In this document: positions 1 through 8,256 of the stretch, in pieces
How the letters are laid out: each line of letters begins with the position of its first letter
Position numbering within the stretch: the first letter of the stretch is position 1
DNA from: Sphingobacterium hungaricum
GTDB lineage: Bacteria; Bacteroidota; Bacteroidia; Sphingobacteriales; Sphingobacteriaceae
Direction: 5' to 3'
Assembly (NCBI RefSeq): GCF_015210005.1
Contig: NZ_MU158698.1
Coordinates: 2,153,337 to 2,217,336, forward strand
Length of the DNA: 64,000 bases
Notes under the pieces: generated by a model
Told to the model about the DNA's origin: nothing
The model's input: the letters and a program-made list of their open reading frames with translations, nothing else
The model's database searches: none
Translations under genes and position numbers: made by a program

Positions 1-305
1 TTCTAACTAATTGTTGAATAGTAGGCATTTACCTGTTTTGTTTTTTAATTTATGTAAATTAATTTTTGAACCGCAAAGATAGTAAGAATATTTTGAATAA
101 TAAATAGTTAGCTATAAAATGTTTTTCGATTTCGAATTATTTTACAAAGCAAATTAGACGCTAGATTTGCTAATCTTCGGTTAAACTGCGCCAAGCTCAA
201 GATTTTGAATGTCTAATTGCTGTCAAAGATTTTAAAATTAATTAATTCCTGATATTATTAGCTATATTTAATTAACGTAAAATATATACATAAATCCTCA
301 AAATC
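1..305. other. Intergenic, no gene seen
   Basis: AT-rich stretch before the first gene. I see no convincing open reading frame, RNA gene or strong hairpin in it. It should contain the promoter of the DinB-like gene at 306, but no clear TAnnTTTG box with a matching TTG is visible. Confidence 0.5.
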
Positions 306-872
306 ATGAGCTATCTAACTTCCATTCAAAAGCTCTTTTTATATTATAAAAAATTAGCGGATAACACACTTGTTCAACTGAACGATGAACAATTATTTTG
401 GCAATACAATACAGAAAGCAATAGCATTGCTGTTTTGCTGCAGCATGTCTCAGGAAATATGCTTTCTAGGTTTACAGATTTCCTGTCAACCGACGGCGAG
501 AAGGACTGGCGCGACCGAGATGCGGAATTTGAAATGAAAGATCGGGACAGTTCGCGCATTATTGCCAAATGGGAAAACTCTTGGGAAGTTTTATTCGAAA
601 ATCTGGCACAATTGAAAGATGAAGATCTAGAAAAGATCGTTTACATACGCAATGAAGGGCATACAGTGACCGAAGCGATCAATCGGCAATTGATGCATTA
701 TCCTTACCATATCGGGCAGATCGTGATGCTGGGCAAAATGCTCACGGCTGCGAATTGGCGGACGCTTTCCATTCCAAAAGGTGCTTCAAAGAATTATAAC
801 GATGAAAAATTTGCGCAAGAGCCCCATTTTGCTTTATTTACCGATGAAATGCTTCGGCATTTGGACGGTTAG
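306..872 (+). CDS. DinB-like (DUF1572 family) putative metal-dependent protein
   Basis: The 188-residue protein has the size and helical pattern of the DinB/YfiT superfamily, DUF1572 branch. Three histidines sit where this superfamily binds a divalent metal: H47 (LLQHVSGN), H131 and H135 (MHYPYHIGQIV). DinB-like proteins include thiol-dependent transferases and proteins of unknown function, so no substrate can be named. It probably acts in the cytoplasm, as no signal peptide is present. It is a single gene ending in a strong terminator and convergent with the lipoprotein gene at 923. The family call is recognition from sequence; the function is unknown. Confidence 0.8.
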   Translation: MSYLTSIQKLFLYYKKLADNTLVQLNDEQLFWQYNTESNSIAVLLQHVSGNMLSRFTDFLSTDGEKDWRDRDAEFEMKDRDSSRIIAKWENSWEVLFENLAQLKDEDLEKIVYIRNEGHTVTEAINRQLMHYPYHIGQIVMLGKMLTAANWRTLSIPKGASKNYNDEKFAQEPHFALFTDEMLRHLDG

Positions 873-876
873 CTAA

Positions 877-915
877 ACAAACAGCCTTTGAAATTTTTCA
901 AAGGCTGTTTTTATT
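877..915. terminator. Rho-independent terminator, probably bidirectional
   Basis: A hairpin with arms around AACAGCCTTTGAAA and its complement is followed by a T-rich tract. It sits between the convergent stop codons of the DinB-like gene and the lipoprotein gene, so it can serve both. Confidence 0.8.
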
Positions 916-922
916 TTCTTAA

Positions 923-1396
923 CTACGAGCTTGGGTATCTCTTAAAAGCCCTAACGATTACCTTCCCATCTACAACATAACTAAGCTTCAGGATTTTTTC
1001 ATTCAAAGTCAAGATAGTAAACTCAACATCTTCATAGTCGTTAGTTACCTCATTGTATTGAAAATCTTCAATCGTTAATTTATTGTTGATCTCATCTAAC
1101 TCAAAGTCAAATGTTTTTGATGAGGTTGTATAGTTGCACATTGGAGCATTGTAATATTCGATTAATTCGCCATTTGCTTGAAAAGTGAATTTATGATACA
1201 ATACACAAGCATCTTCAATTCTTTGAAAGGATTCAAATGTTGAATTTTCCGGATTGACTTCAGGATTTGGATCGTTCGTGTCTATTTGCCAAGAATTCAA
1301 TAAATGAGTATTATCAATAAGATTTATTTCAGATTTACTGCAAGCAGACAAAACAGACAATACCGCAATGAAAATAAGATTCAGCGCCAGTTTCAT
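923..1396 (-). CDS. Hypothetical lipoprotein, possibly lipocalin-like
   Basis: The 157-residue protein starts with a short hydrophobic signal and a lipobox (LSVLSAC, Cys19), so it is predicted to be lipidated and anchored in an outer or inner membrane. The mature part is short, acidic and rich in alternating beta-type segments, ending in a beta strand and a short basic tail. This pattern resembles small lipocalin-like lipoproteins of Bacteroidetes, but I see no diagnostic motif. It stands alone between the DinB-like gene and RNase R. Function unknown. Confidence 0.65.
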   Translation of the reverse strand: MKLALNLIFIAVLSVLSACSKSEINLIDNTHLLNSWQIDTNDPNPEVNPENSTFESFQRIEDACVLYHKFTFQANGELIEYYNAPMCNYTTSSKTFDFELDEINNKLTIEDFQYNEVTNDYEDVEFTILTLNEKILKLSYVVDGKVIVRAFKRYPSS

Positions 1397-1500
1397 AATT
1401 TGTCGTTTTAAATTTTAACTGAAACGATTAAATGGGTAATTATGAGACAGTGGCGATGAAATTTTTTAATAAATTAAATCACCACTTAATTTTTTTACAG

Positions 1501-3630
1501 TTAACTCATTAAGGTAAAATCAATCTGTCTTTTCTCCAGATCTACTTTCTTCACTATGATTTGGACCTCATCGCCCAATTGATATTTCTTTTTTGTTCGC
1601 TGTCCGATAATGGCGAAGTTCTTTTCGTCCAAGGTGTAGAAATCATCCGTGATGTCTCGCAAGCGAACCATTCCTTCACATTTATTCTCTTCAATTTCTA
1701 CATACATTCCCCATTCGGTTACGCCCGAAACAATTCCTTTATATTCGACCCCGATTTGATCCTGAAGATATTCAGCTTGTTTGTATTTAATGGATGCGCG
1801 CTCTGCTTCAGCGGCTTTTTTCTCTTTTTGGGAAGAATGCTCAGACATTTTTTCATAATGCTCCGCATTGACGTTTTTGCCTCCATCTAAGTAAAATTGC
1901 AGCAATCGGTGCACCATCACATCCGGATAGCGTCGGATAGGAGAGGTGAAGTGGGTGTAATAATCAAATGCTAAACCATAATGGCTTGTGGCTTTCGTCG
2001 TGTAAATAGCTTTCGCCATCGAACGCACAGCTAGCGAAGTCAATAAGTTCTGCTCTTTGCTGCCTTCGATTTTGGTCATTAAGGCATTCAACGATTTTGC
2101 GGTTTCTTTATCCGTTTTAATGGTCAATTTATGTCCAAAACGAGATGCAAATTGTGAAAATGTAGTCAACGATTCTGGTTTTGGTGTATCATGGAAACGA
2201 TAGACAAAAGTTAATTTGTTTTTGCCTTTTTCTTTCTTACCGATAAATTCGGCAACTTTCCGGTTAGCCAAAAGCATGAAATCTTCAATCAATTTGTGCG
2301 CATCTTTTCTGACTTTGGTGTATACGCCAATCGGTTTGCCCGTATCATCTAGCTGAAATTTGACTTCTTCGCTTTCAAAACTAATGGCGCCGTTCTTAAA
2401 TTTCTTCTCACGAAGTAAGTAAGCAAGCTCGTTTAGCTTCAAAATTTCGTCCGAAAATTCTCCCGCTTTATTTTCTATGATTTCCTGAACTTCCTCATAC
2501 GCAAATCTCCTGTCGGAATGAATGACCGTACGGCCAAACCATTCGCTATGCACATTTGCTTTCTCATCCATTTCAAAGACCGCTGAGAAGCATAATTTAT
2601 CTTCGTTGGGCCTCAATGAGCAGACGCCATTCGACAGGCGCTCAGGCAACATCGGTATTACGCGATCTACAAGGTAAACTGAAGTCGCGCGGTCGTAAGC
2701 CTCGCGGTCCAATGCGGTGTCTGGGATTACATAATGAGAAACGTCTGCGATATGCACCCCAATTTCATAATTGCCATTGTCCAATTTTTTAAAGGATAGG
2801 GCATCATCAAAATCTTTCGCATCGAAAGGGTCAATCGTGAAGGTAAGGATATCTCTAAAGTCACGTCTGTTTTTCAGGTCCGCTGCTTGCACTTGTTCTG
2901 GAATTGCGTTCGCTTCTTCCTCAACATCTTTAGGGAACGATAAAGGGAAACCGAAATCTGCTAGGATAGCATTCATCTCGGTGTTGTTTTCGCCTTTCTT
3001 TCCTAGGACGCTTTTTACAGTTCCGATAGGGTTTTTCGCATTCTTCGGCCATTCCAAAATGGAAACTAGAACCTTCTCGCCATTCTTCGCGCCGTTCAGA
3101 TTATTCAGTGGAATAAAGATGTCGTGCTGCATCTTTCTGTCGTCGGGAAGAAAGAAAGCATAAGATGACGAAATGTCAATTGTGCCGGTGAAATCTGTTT
3201 TCGCTCGCTGTACGATTTCCACAACTTCGCCTTCTCTCTTCCTTCCGCTTTTGCGTTCGTAAACGTGCACTTTGACGATGTCATTATGTAGCGCTTGGCG
3301 CAGCTTTCTAGGAGCGACAAAAATGTCATTCTCAAGTTCGTCTTCTGGGACAATATAAGCCGAGCCGTCAGCTGTCATGTCTACTTTTCCAATGACATAA
3401 ACATTGAGTTTTTTGAGCTTAAATTTTCCTTTTTCGGGTTGCTCAAACAAGCCTTCTTTGGAGGCCTCGTTTAACACATCCGCAACCGCAACTTTCGTTT
3501 CATTGTCTTGGATATTCAGCTTCGCTGAAACTTGTTTGTAGTTTAAAGGTTGGTTGTCATTTTTCTCAAATACATCGACGATGAGTTTGGTTAAAACTTC
3601 TTTATATGGATTCTCTTTTTTTTCTTTCAT
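1501..3630 (-). CDS. rnr: Ribonuclease R (RNase II family 3'-5' exoribonuclease)
   Basis: RNase R degrades structured RNA processively from the 3' end in the cytoplasm. The protein has an N-terminal winged-helix/OB region, cold-shock-type domains, the catalytic RNB domain with the Asp-rich motif TIDPFDAKDFDDALSF, and a C-terminal S1 domain (VSGVTEWGMYVEIEENKCEG). The start at 3630 (MKEKKENPYKEVL) gives about 709 residues, normal for the family. The frame stays open upstream to 3783, but that extension has no family resemblance. The gene is probably monocistronic, with its promoter in the AT-rich gap upstream. Confidence 0.95.
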   Translation of the reverse strand: MKEKKENPYKEVLTKLIVDVFEKNDNQPLNYKQVSAKLNIQDNETKVAVADVLNEASKEGLFEQPEKGKFKLKKLNVYVIGKVDMTADGSAYIVPEDELENDIFVAPRKLRQALHNDIVKVHVYERKSGRKREGEVVEIVQRAKTDFTGTIDISSSYAFFLPDDRKMQHDIFIPLNNLNGAKNGEKVLVSILEWPKNAKNPIGTVKSVLGKKGENNTEMNAILADFGFPLSFPKDVEEEANAIPEQVQAADLKNRRDFRDILTFTIDPFDAKDFDDALSFKKLDNGNYEIGVHIADVSHYVIPDTALDREAYDRATSVYLVDRVIPMLPERLSNGVCSLRPNEDKLCFSAVFEMDEKANVHSEWFGRTVIHSDRRFAYEEVQEIIENKAGEFSDEILKLNELAYLLREKKFKNGAISFESEEVKFQLDDTGKPIGVYTKVRKDAHKLIEDFMLLANRKVAEFIGKKEKGKNKLTFVYRFHDTPKPESLTTFSQFASRFGHKLTIKTDKETAKSLNALMTKIEGSKEQNLLTSLAVRSMAKAIYTTKATSHYGLAFDYYTHFTSPIRRYPDVMVHRLLQFYLDGGKNVNAEHYEKMSEHSSQKEKKAAEAERASIKYKQAEYLQDQIGVEYKGIVSGVTEWGMYVEIEENKCEGMVRLRDITDDFYTLDEKNFAIIGQRTKKKYQLGDEVQIIVKKVDLEKRQIDFTLMS

Positions 3631-4160
3631 GTGTTTATTTCTAATCTGTTTTTCAAAATCCAATCTGTCCGGTATAGTAGGGAAGAGGTTGCAGATTTCG
3701 AATCGGGCAAAAGGATAATTTATCTGTTTTGCGTTACTGCAAGATACTGAAATTATATGGGAATCTTGGAAGCAAGTCTGCAAGGATTTGAAAAATTCAA
3801 GCCGAGATTTATTGAAGTAAGTTTTTATTTATTTTAGCATCTATAAATAGCTAATTAATAATTTTTTATGCTTAGTATTTGCTAAAATATTTTTTCTTGT
3901 GATTTGTTAAATTGCTGTAAATCAGCATTGATTTAAAATTTATAAAAATTTGAACGTTTTTGCTAAAATTATTTATCTACTTCTAAAATTTAATTTGTAA
4001 TTGTAAATTGTTAATAAACAGATTTATATTTTTCATTTTGCTAACTTTTAGCCTGTGAAAAATTTGTTTATTTAGCCATGAATTTGGATTCATTCTACAG
4101 TCTATTTTGCAAAAATGATTTTAAGGGATGAAATCGATAATATGTTGGTATGGGACAAAT
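3631..4160. other. AT-rich intergenic region upstream of rnr
   Basis: About 530 bases separate the rnr start from the end of the Fur-type gene, both on the minus strand. The 5' part could be read in frame with rnr but does not look coding. The rest is strongly AT-rich with no recognisable RNA gene, repeat or conserved short frame. It must hold the rnr promoter. Confidence 0.5.
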
Positions 4161-4601
4161 TTAATCTAAATTCTCACACTTATCGCATAAGCCTACCGCA
4201 TTTACTGCAACTTCCTGAAGCTTGAAATTGGAAGGGATCTTGATTGTTGGAAGGCTAATTTCCTCCAGGCAAAAGATGCTATTGCAGGATGAACAAATGA
4301 AGTGAGCGTGCTGGTCATGGTGGTGATCTTGGGAACAATTTGTAGAACAAAGCGCATACGTTGCGGTACCATTCAAGTCAAAAATTTTATGCAGAATTCC
4401 TTTTTCTTCGAAGTTTGCAAGAATCCTGTAGAGCGTCACGCGGTCAATTTCAGTGCCAACAACCTTCTCCAATTCGGGTTGAGAAATGGCCGTTTGCTTG
4501 GCATTGATTAAGTCCAAAACCCGAAGTCTGGGTTGAGTCACTTTTAATTTATTTTCGCGCAATACACCTGAAAAGTCAGGTGTTGATTCGGTCTTATTCA
4601 T
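4161..4601 (-). CDS. Fur-family metal-dependent transcriptional regulator
   Basis: The 146-residue protein has the Fur layout: an N-terminal winged helix (residues 10-80, VTQPRLRVLDL and IDRVTLYRIL) and a C-terminal dimerisation domain with metal sites. A structural zinc site is indicated by two CxxC pairs (C103/C106 and C139/C142), and a His-rich stretch (HHHDQHAHF, residues 93-101) can supply the sensing site. This composition is closer to Zur or general Fur than to PerR, but the metal cannot be told from sequence. An 11-bp-arm palindrome covers the start codon and may be its own operator. The gene lies downstream of transaldolase, beyond a terminator, so it is likely transcribed separately. 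Confidence 0.88.
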   Translation of the reverse strand: MNKTESTPDFSGVLRENKLKVTQPRLRVLDLINAKQTAISQPELEKVVGTEIDRVTLYRILANFEEKGILHKIFDLNGTATYALCSTNCSQDHHHDQHAHFICSSCNSIFCLEEISLPTIKIPSNFKLQEVAVNAVGLCDKCENLD

Positions 4602-4629
4602 GCCTAAAAGTACGCATTATTTTAGGCAT
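4600..4629. promoter_or_regulatory. Palindrome over the start of the Fur-type gene, candidate operator
   Basis: A perfect inverted repeat, ATGCCTAAAA (4600-4609) and TTTTAGGCAT (4620-4629), is separated by 10 bases. It covers the start codon of the Fur-family gene. Position and symmetry suggest autoregulation by a dimeric repressor; the sequence is unlike the classical enterobacterial Fur box. That it binds this protein is inference. Confidence 0.45.
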
Positions 4630-4630
4630 A

Positions 4631-4668
4631 AAAAAGCCCTTTCCGACCAAGGGCTGAAAAGGGCTTTT
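4631..4668 (-). terminator. Terminator of the transaldolase gene
   Basis: On the minus strand, AAAAGCCCTTTTC pairs with GAAAGGGCTTTTTT across a short loop and ends in a T run. It follows the transaldolase stop at 4686 and precedes the Fur-type gene, separating the two transcripts. Confidence 0.75.
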
Positions 4669-4685
4669 ACTGTATGTTTTTCTAT

Positions 4686-5345
4686 TTATTTACCAGCTGC
4701 TTTTGCGTGGTCAGCCAAGAAAGTTGCCAATCCGCTATCCGTTAATGGATGTTTTAAAAGAGCTAAAATTGCTGATAATGGACCTGTCATTACGTCAGCT
4801 CCAATCTTCGCGCAACCCAAAATATGAGAGCTGTTACGAACAGATGCCGCTAAGATTTGCGTAGTAAAACCGTAGTTATCGTAGATCAATCTGATCTCTT
4901 CAATCAGCCCCAAACCATCTACAGAGATGTCGTCCAAACGACCGATAAATGGAGAAACATAAGTCGCTCCCGCCTTCGCAGCAAGCAATGCTTGACCTGC
5001 AGAGAACACAAGCGTGCAGTTTGTTTTAATTCCTTTTTTACTGAAATATTTTATTGCTTTGATACCGTCTTTAATCATCGGAACCTTCACAACAATCTTG
5101 TCATCTAACGCAGCTAATGCTTCACCTTCTTTAATCATGTTTTCATAATCCGTTGCGATAACTTCAGCACTTACATCCCCATCAACAATTTCACAGATCG
5201 CTTTGTAATGATTAATTACTTTTTCATCACCGCTAATGCCTTCTTTGGCCATTAAGCTTGGGTTTGTTGTTACGCCATCCAATACGCCAAGGTCTTGCGC
5301 TTCGCGAATTTGATCCAGATTCGCTGTATCAATAAAAAATTTCAT
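4686..5345 (-). CDS. tal: Transaldolase (TalC / fructose-6-phosphate aldolase-like)
   Basis: A 219-residue single-domain TIM barrel of the short transaldolase class. The Schiff-base lysine is K87 in VVKVPM, and the family signatures [12 protein letters not shown] near the N terminus and [12 protein letters not shown] are present. Members of this class either transfer dihydroxyacetone units between sugar phosphates in the pentose phosphate pathway or cleave fructose 6-phosphate; sequence alone does not decide, but housekeeping transaldolase is the usual annotation in this phylum. It acts in the cytoplasm. Its own terminator follows. Confidence 0.93.
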   Translation of the reverse strand: MKFFIDTANLDQIREAQDLGVLDGVTTNPSLMAKEGISGDEKVINHYKAICEIVDGDVSAEVIATDYENMIKEGEALAALDDKIVVKVPMIKDGIKAIKYFSKKGIKTNCTLVFSAGQALLAAKAGATYVSPFIGRLDDISVDGLGLIEEIRLIYDNYGFTTQILAASVRNSSHILGCAKIGADVMTGPLSAILALLKHPLTDSGLATFLADHAKAAGK

Positions 5346-5460
5346 CGTTTAATTATAAGGTTTTGTGTATATTAATTTAATGAAAACTAAATTTCTGTTT
5401 TGCTGTTACAAATGTAGGTATATTATCTTCAACATAAAATTTTAACTCAATTTCAAGAAC

Positions 5461-5476
5461 AAGTCTGCACAGACTT
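5461..5476. promoter_or_regulatory. Short palindrome upstream of the MFS gene
   Basis: AAGTCTG and CAGACTT form a 7-bp-arm inverted repeat with a 2-base centre, ending 7 bases before the MFS start codon. It could be a repressor site or a weak hairpin over the ribosome-binding region. No regulator can be named. Confidence 0.3.
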
Positions 5477-5483
5477 TCGTATA

Positions 5484-6704
5484 ATGAATATATTTAGATC
5501 CTTAGAATACCCAAATTTCAGATTACATACCATCGGCCAATCCATATCGCTCTTAGGAACATGGATGCAGCGCGTAGCCATCAGTTGGCTAGTCTATCAA
5601 TTAACAGATTCCGTTTTCCTACTTGGTTTAGTGACGTTTATTTCGCTGTTGCCTTCTTTAGTTTTATCACCTTTTATCGGCAGTTTTGTCGACAAGCATA
5701 AGAAATATAAGCTTGTGCTCATCACGCAAGTATTGCTGATGATACAGGCGGGCGTGTTGACGTTAGTAGTTTATTTGAACTATGAGACGGTTATTATATT
5801 AGCGATTTTGGGTTTTATTCAAGGTGTCATTAATGCATATGACGTCGTTGGAAGGCAGGCTTTGCTGGTTTCTTTGGTCGACAATAAGAAGGATCTTCCC
5901 AATGCCATTGCGTTAAACTCTTCCGTTTTTAACGCTGCGCGAATGGTAGGGCCTGCGATTGGAGGTGTCTTGCTAAGTAAATATGGCGAGGCCACCTGTT
6001 TCTTTTTAAATTTTGTGAGCTACTTTGCGGTCATTACGACCCTGTTATTGATGAATGTGAAGGAAAAACCGATTCCAAATCTAGGCGGTGATAATTGGGA
6101 CGGTTTTGTTGAAGGGTTTAAGTATCTAAAACGTTCGCCACATATTGCCTCGCTTATTATCTTGATGACGATGTCCAGTTTGTTTGTGATTCCTTATACT
6201 TCCTTGCTTCCAGCGATTGCAAAAGATTTGTTTAATGGAAATGAAGCAACTTTTTCCTGGTTCGAAAGTGCTGCCGGTTTGGGAGCCATGATCGGAGCAA
6301 TCAACATGGCGCGCCTGAAATCTGGGGATAATTTGCGATACCGGGTGTTATTTGCGTCCTTATTAATGGGGATTGCGTTATTACTTTTGGCATTTTCGCA
6401 TTACCTTCTTTCAGCGCTATTTTTTACGATATGTGTTTCATTTGCAATGATGATGCAGAATTCATCCATCAACACCTATATCCAAACTCACGCTGTTCCG
6501 GCTTACCGTGCGCGGACAATGAGTTATTATGTAATGGCATTTCAAGGAGTTTTTCCAGTCGGAAGTTTATTGATTGGTGGAATTGCTGAAATGATTGGCC
6601 TTAAGCATACTCTATATGTGATGGGGACTATTGGCGTCCTGATCTCCATCTCATACTATACGTACTTGCGGCTCCATATCCACCGAAAACTATTTAAGTT
6701 TTAA
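5484..6704 (+). CDS. MFS transporter, EntS-like (MFS_3) exporter
   Basis: The 406-residue protein has about twelve hydrophobic segments and the loop pattern of the MFS_3/enterobactin-exporter-like branch (start MNIFRSLEYPNFRLHTIGQ, then GTWMQRVAISWLVYQLT, and the charged loop FVDKHKKYK after helix 2). It should sit in the inner membrane and export a small molecule by proton antiport. The substrate is not evident: no siderophore genes are near. Its last 15 bases overlap the convergent retropepsin-like gene. Confidence 0.85.
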   Translation: MNIFRSLEYPNFRLHTIGQSISLLGTWMQRVAISWLVYQLTDSVFLLGLVTFISLLPSLVLSPFIGSFVDKHKKYKLVLITQVLLMIQAGVLTLVVYLNYETVIILAILGFIQGVINAYDVVGRQALLVSLVDNKKDLPNAIALNSSVFNAARMVGPAIGGVLLSKYGEATCFFLNFVSYFAVITTLLLMNVKEKPIPNLGGDNWDGFVEGFKYLKRSPHIASLIILMTMSSLFVIPYTSLLPAIAKDLFNGNEATFSWFESAAGLGAMIGAINMARLKSGDNLRYRVLFASLLMGIALLLLAFSHYLLSALFFTICVSFAMMMQNSSINTYIQTHAVPAYRARTMSYYVMAFQGVFPVGSLLIGGIAEMIGLKHTLYVMGTIGVLISISYYTYLRLHIHRKLFKF

Positions 6705-7133
6705 TTTTCGGTTCGTTAGGGTTAAGGTTTTCTTTTTGTAATCAATTACCGCACCATATTGGCGAAGGATATCACCTCCCAATACGCCAACTACGGGGCT
6801 AAAGTTCATCTGATTGTATGCGTAATTGATCGTGCTTAAATCCAAAACAGCCGTCAGGTGATTTTTGATCAGCCAATTTTCCAACCTCAATTCAGGGATT
6901 TTCAGCATAAAACTCTCCATGCTATTTGTTCCCAATCCTGTCGAAATAATGTTGGTGGATTCGAAATCTTCATCTTGGATTCCAGCTTCGATTAATGTGT
7001 TTTTGTCCAAAACCGTTTTTGATGCTCCTGTATCCAAAACCATTTTAAATGTTTTGTCTAACAGATGAACATCAACAAGAATATGGAAACCATCACCCTC
7101 GAGGTTGATGATTTCCAATGGAATTTTTTGCAT
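6690..7133 (-). CDS. Retropepsin-like aspartic protease family protein
   Basis: The 147-residue protein matches the clan AA single-domain fold. The catalytic-type motif VLDTGASKTVLD places the aspartate at residue 34, and a hydrophobic glycine motif (GVLGGDILRQYGAVIDY) follows near the C terminus. Such proteins act as homodimers in retropepsins; many bacterial homologues have no known substrate. No signal peptide is seen, so it is probably cytoplasmic. It lies just downstream of malate dehydrogenase (19-base gap, same strand) and may be cotranscribed with it. Confidence 0.82.
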   Translation of the reverse strand: MQKIPLEIINLEGDGFHILVDVHLLDKTFKMVLDTGASKTVLDKNTLIEAGIQDEDFESTNIISTGLGTNSMESFMLKIPELRLENWLIKNHLTAVLDLSTINYAYNQMNFSPVVGVLGGDILRQYGAVIDYKKKTLTLTNRKLKLK

Positions 7134-7152
7134 AAAATATGAATATGATAAA

Positions 7153-8091
7153 CTAAAGAATGTTGCTCTCCGTTAAGACATCATTCATTTTACGAACAGC
7201 ATTTGCGCTTTCAGCGAAAAGAGCTTGTTCATCGTCCGAAAGTTCTAAAGGAACTATGCGGTCCCATCCTTTATTGTTTATAATTACTGGAACGCCTAAG
7301 TTGATATTTTCTTGTCCGAATTCACCTTCCAGATAGACGGAGGCCGTGAACAATTTATTTTGATTGAGTACGATGCTTTCTACTACCGCTGCTGTAGCTG
7401 CTCCAGGTGCATACCAAGCTGAAGTACCGATTAAGGCCGTCAAAGTAGCTCCGCCGACCATCGTTTTTTTAACAATGTCTGCTTTCTCATCAGCGTCTAA
7501 AAAATTCTTGACAGGAATGCTGTTCCATGTTGCATGTTCGATTAAAGGAATCATCGTTGTATCGCCATGGCCACCAACAACAATTGCGTTTAAATCGTTT
7601 GCTGAAGCATTTAATTTACTTGCAAGCTGGTATTTAAATCGGGCTGAATCCAATGTTCCTCCCATTCCGATGATTCTATTTTTTGGTAGTCCGCTTGATT
7701 TTAATGCTAAATAAGTCATGGTGTCCATTGGATTGGAAACTACGACAATAATGATATCTGGCGAATGTTTAACTAGATTTTCGACAACAGATTTGACGAT
7801 ATTCGCGTTGGTGCCAATCAGTTCTTCTCTCGTCATTCCTGGTTTTCTAGGAATTCCGGAAGTAATCACTGCAACAGCAGAACCAGCGGTATGTTCATAA
7901 GAATTGGTCACTCCGGTGATTTTCGAATCAAAACCCAGAAGCGCTGCGGTTTGCATCATATCTTGTGCTTTACCTTCAGCTACGCCTTCTTTAATATCCA
8001 GAAGAACGATTTCTTCTACAATATTTCTTCTGACTAAATTATCTGCAGTGGTAGCACCAACTGCACCTGCTCCAATTACACTTATTTTCAT
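7153..8091 (-). CDS. mdh: Malate dehydrogenase (NAD-dependent)
   Basis: Catalyses malate to oxaloacetate in the TCA cycle. The 312-residue protein has the Rossmann NAD motif at the N terminus (MKISVIGAGAVGATTAD), the substrate loop with arginines (GIPRKPGMTREEL), VSNPMDTMTYLA, and the catalytic histidine motif VGGHGDTTMIPL. It is of the lactate dehydrogenase-like MDH type usual in Bacteroidetes. The start at 8091 is chosen because the glycine motif follows at once; the frame is open 16 codons further without similarity. Confidence 0.95.
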   Translation of the reverse strand: MKISVIGAGAVGATTADNLVRRNIVEEIVLLDIKEGVAEGKAQDMMQTAALLGFDSKITGVTNSYEHTAGSAVAVITSGIPRKPGMTREELIGTNANIVKSVVENLVKHSPDIIIVVVSNPMDTMTYLALKSSGLPKNRIIGMGGTLDSARFKYQLASKLNASANDLNAIVVGGHGDTTMIPLIEHATWNSIPVKNFLDADEKADIVKKTMVGGATLTALIGTSAWYAPGAATAAVVESIVLNQNKLFTASVYLEGEFGQENINLGVPVIINNKGWDRIVPLELSDDEQALFAESANAVRKMNDVLTESNIL

Positions 8092-8256
8092 CTTATCAAT
8101 TTTAGGTATGCTGTTTAAAATGTAGCCTAAATATAGCAAAAAATTTAAGCATTAAGGTTTTTTAACTTGGATATGAGATTTCAGATAGGAGATTTGAGAA
8201 GTAAAACTTAATTTATTTTAGCTTTCTAAACTCTCATAACTTCCTTCAGCTCCAAA

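Noticed and set aside
2556..3163. Plus-strand frames of 78 and 130 codons inside rnr
   Set aside because: They are shadows of the rnr coding strand and lack family features.
3631..3783. Longer N terminus of RNase R
   Set aside because: The extra 51 codons are not similar to the family, and the start at 3630 gives a normal length.
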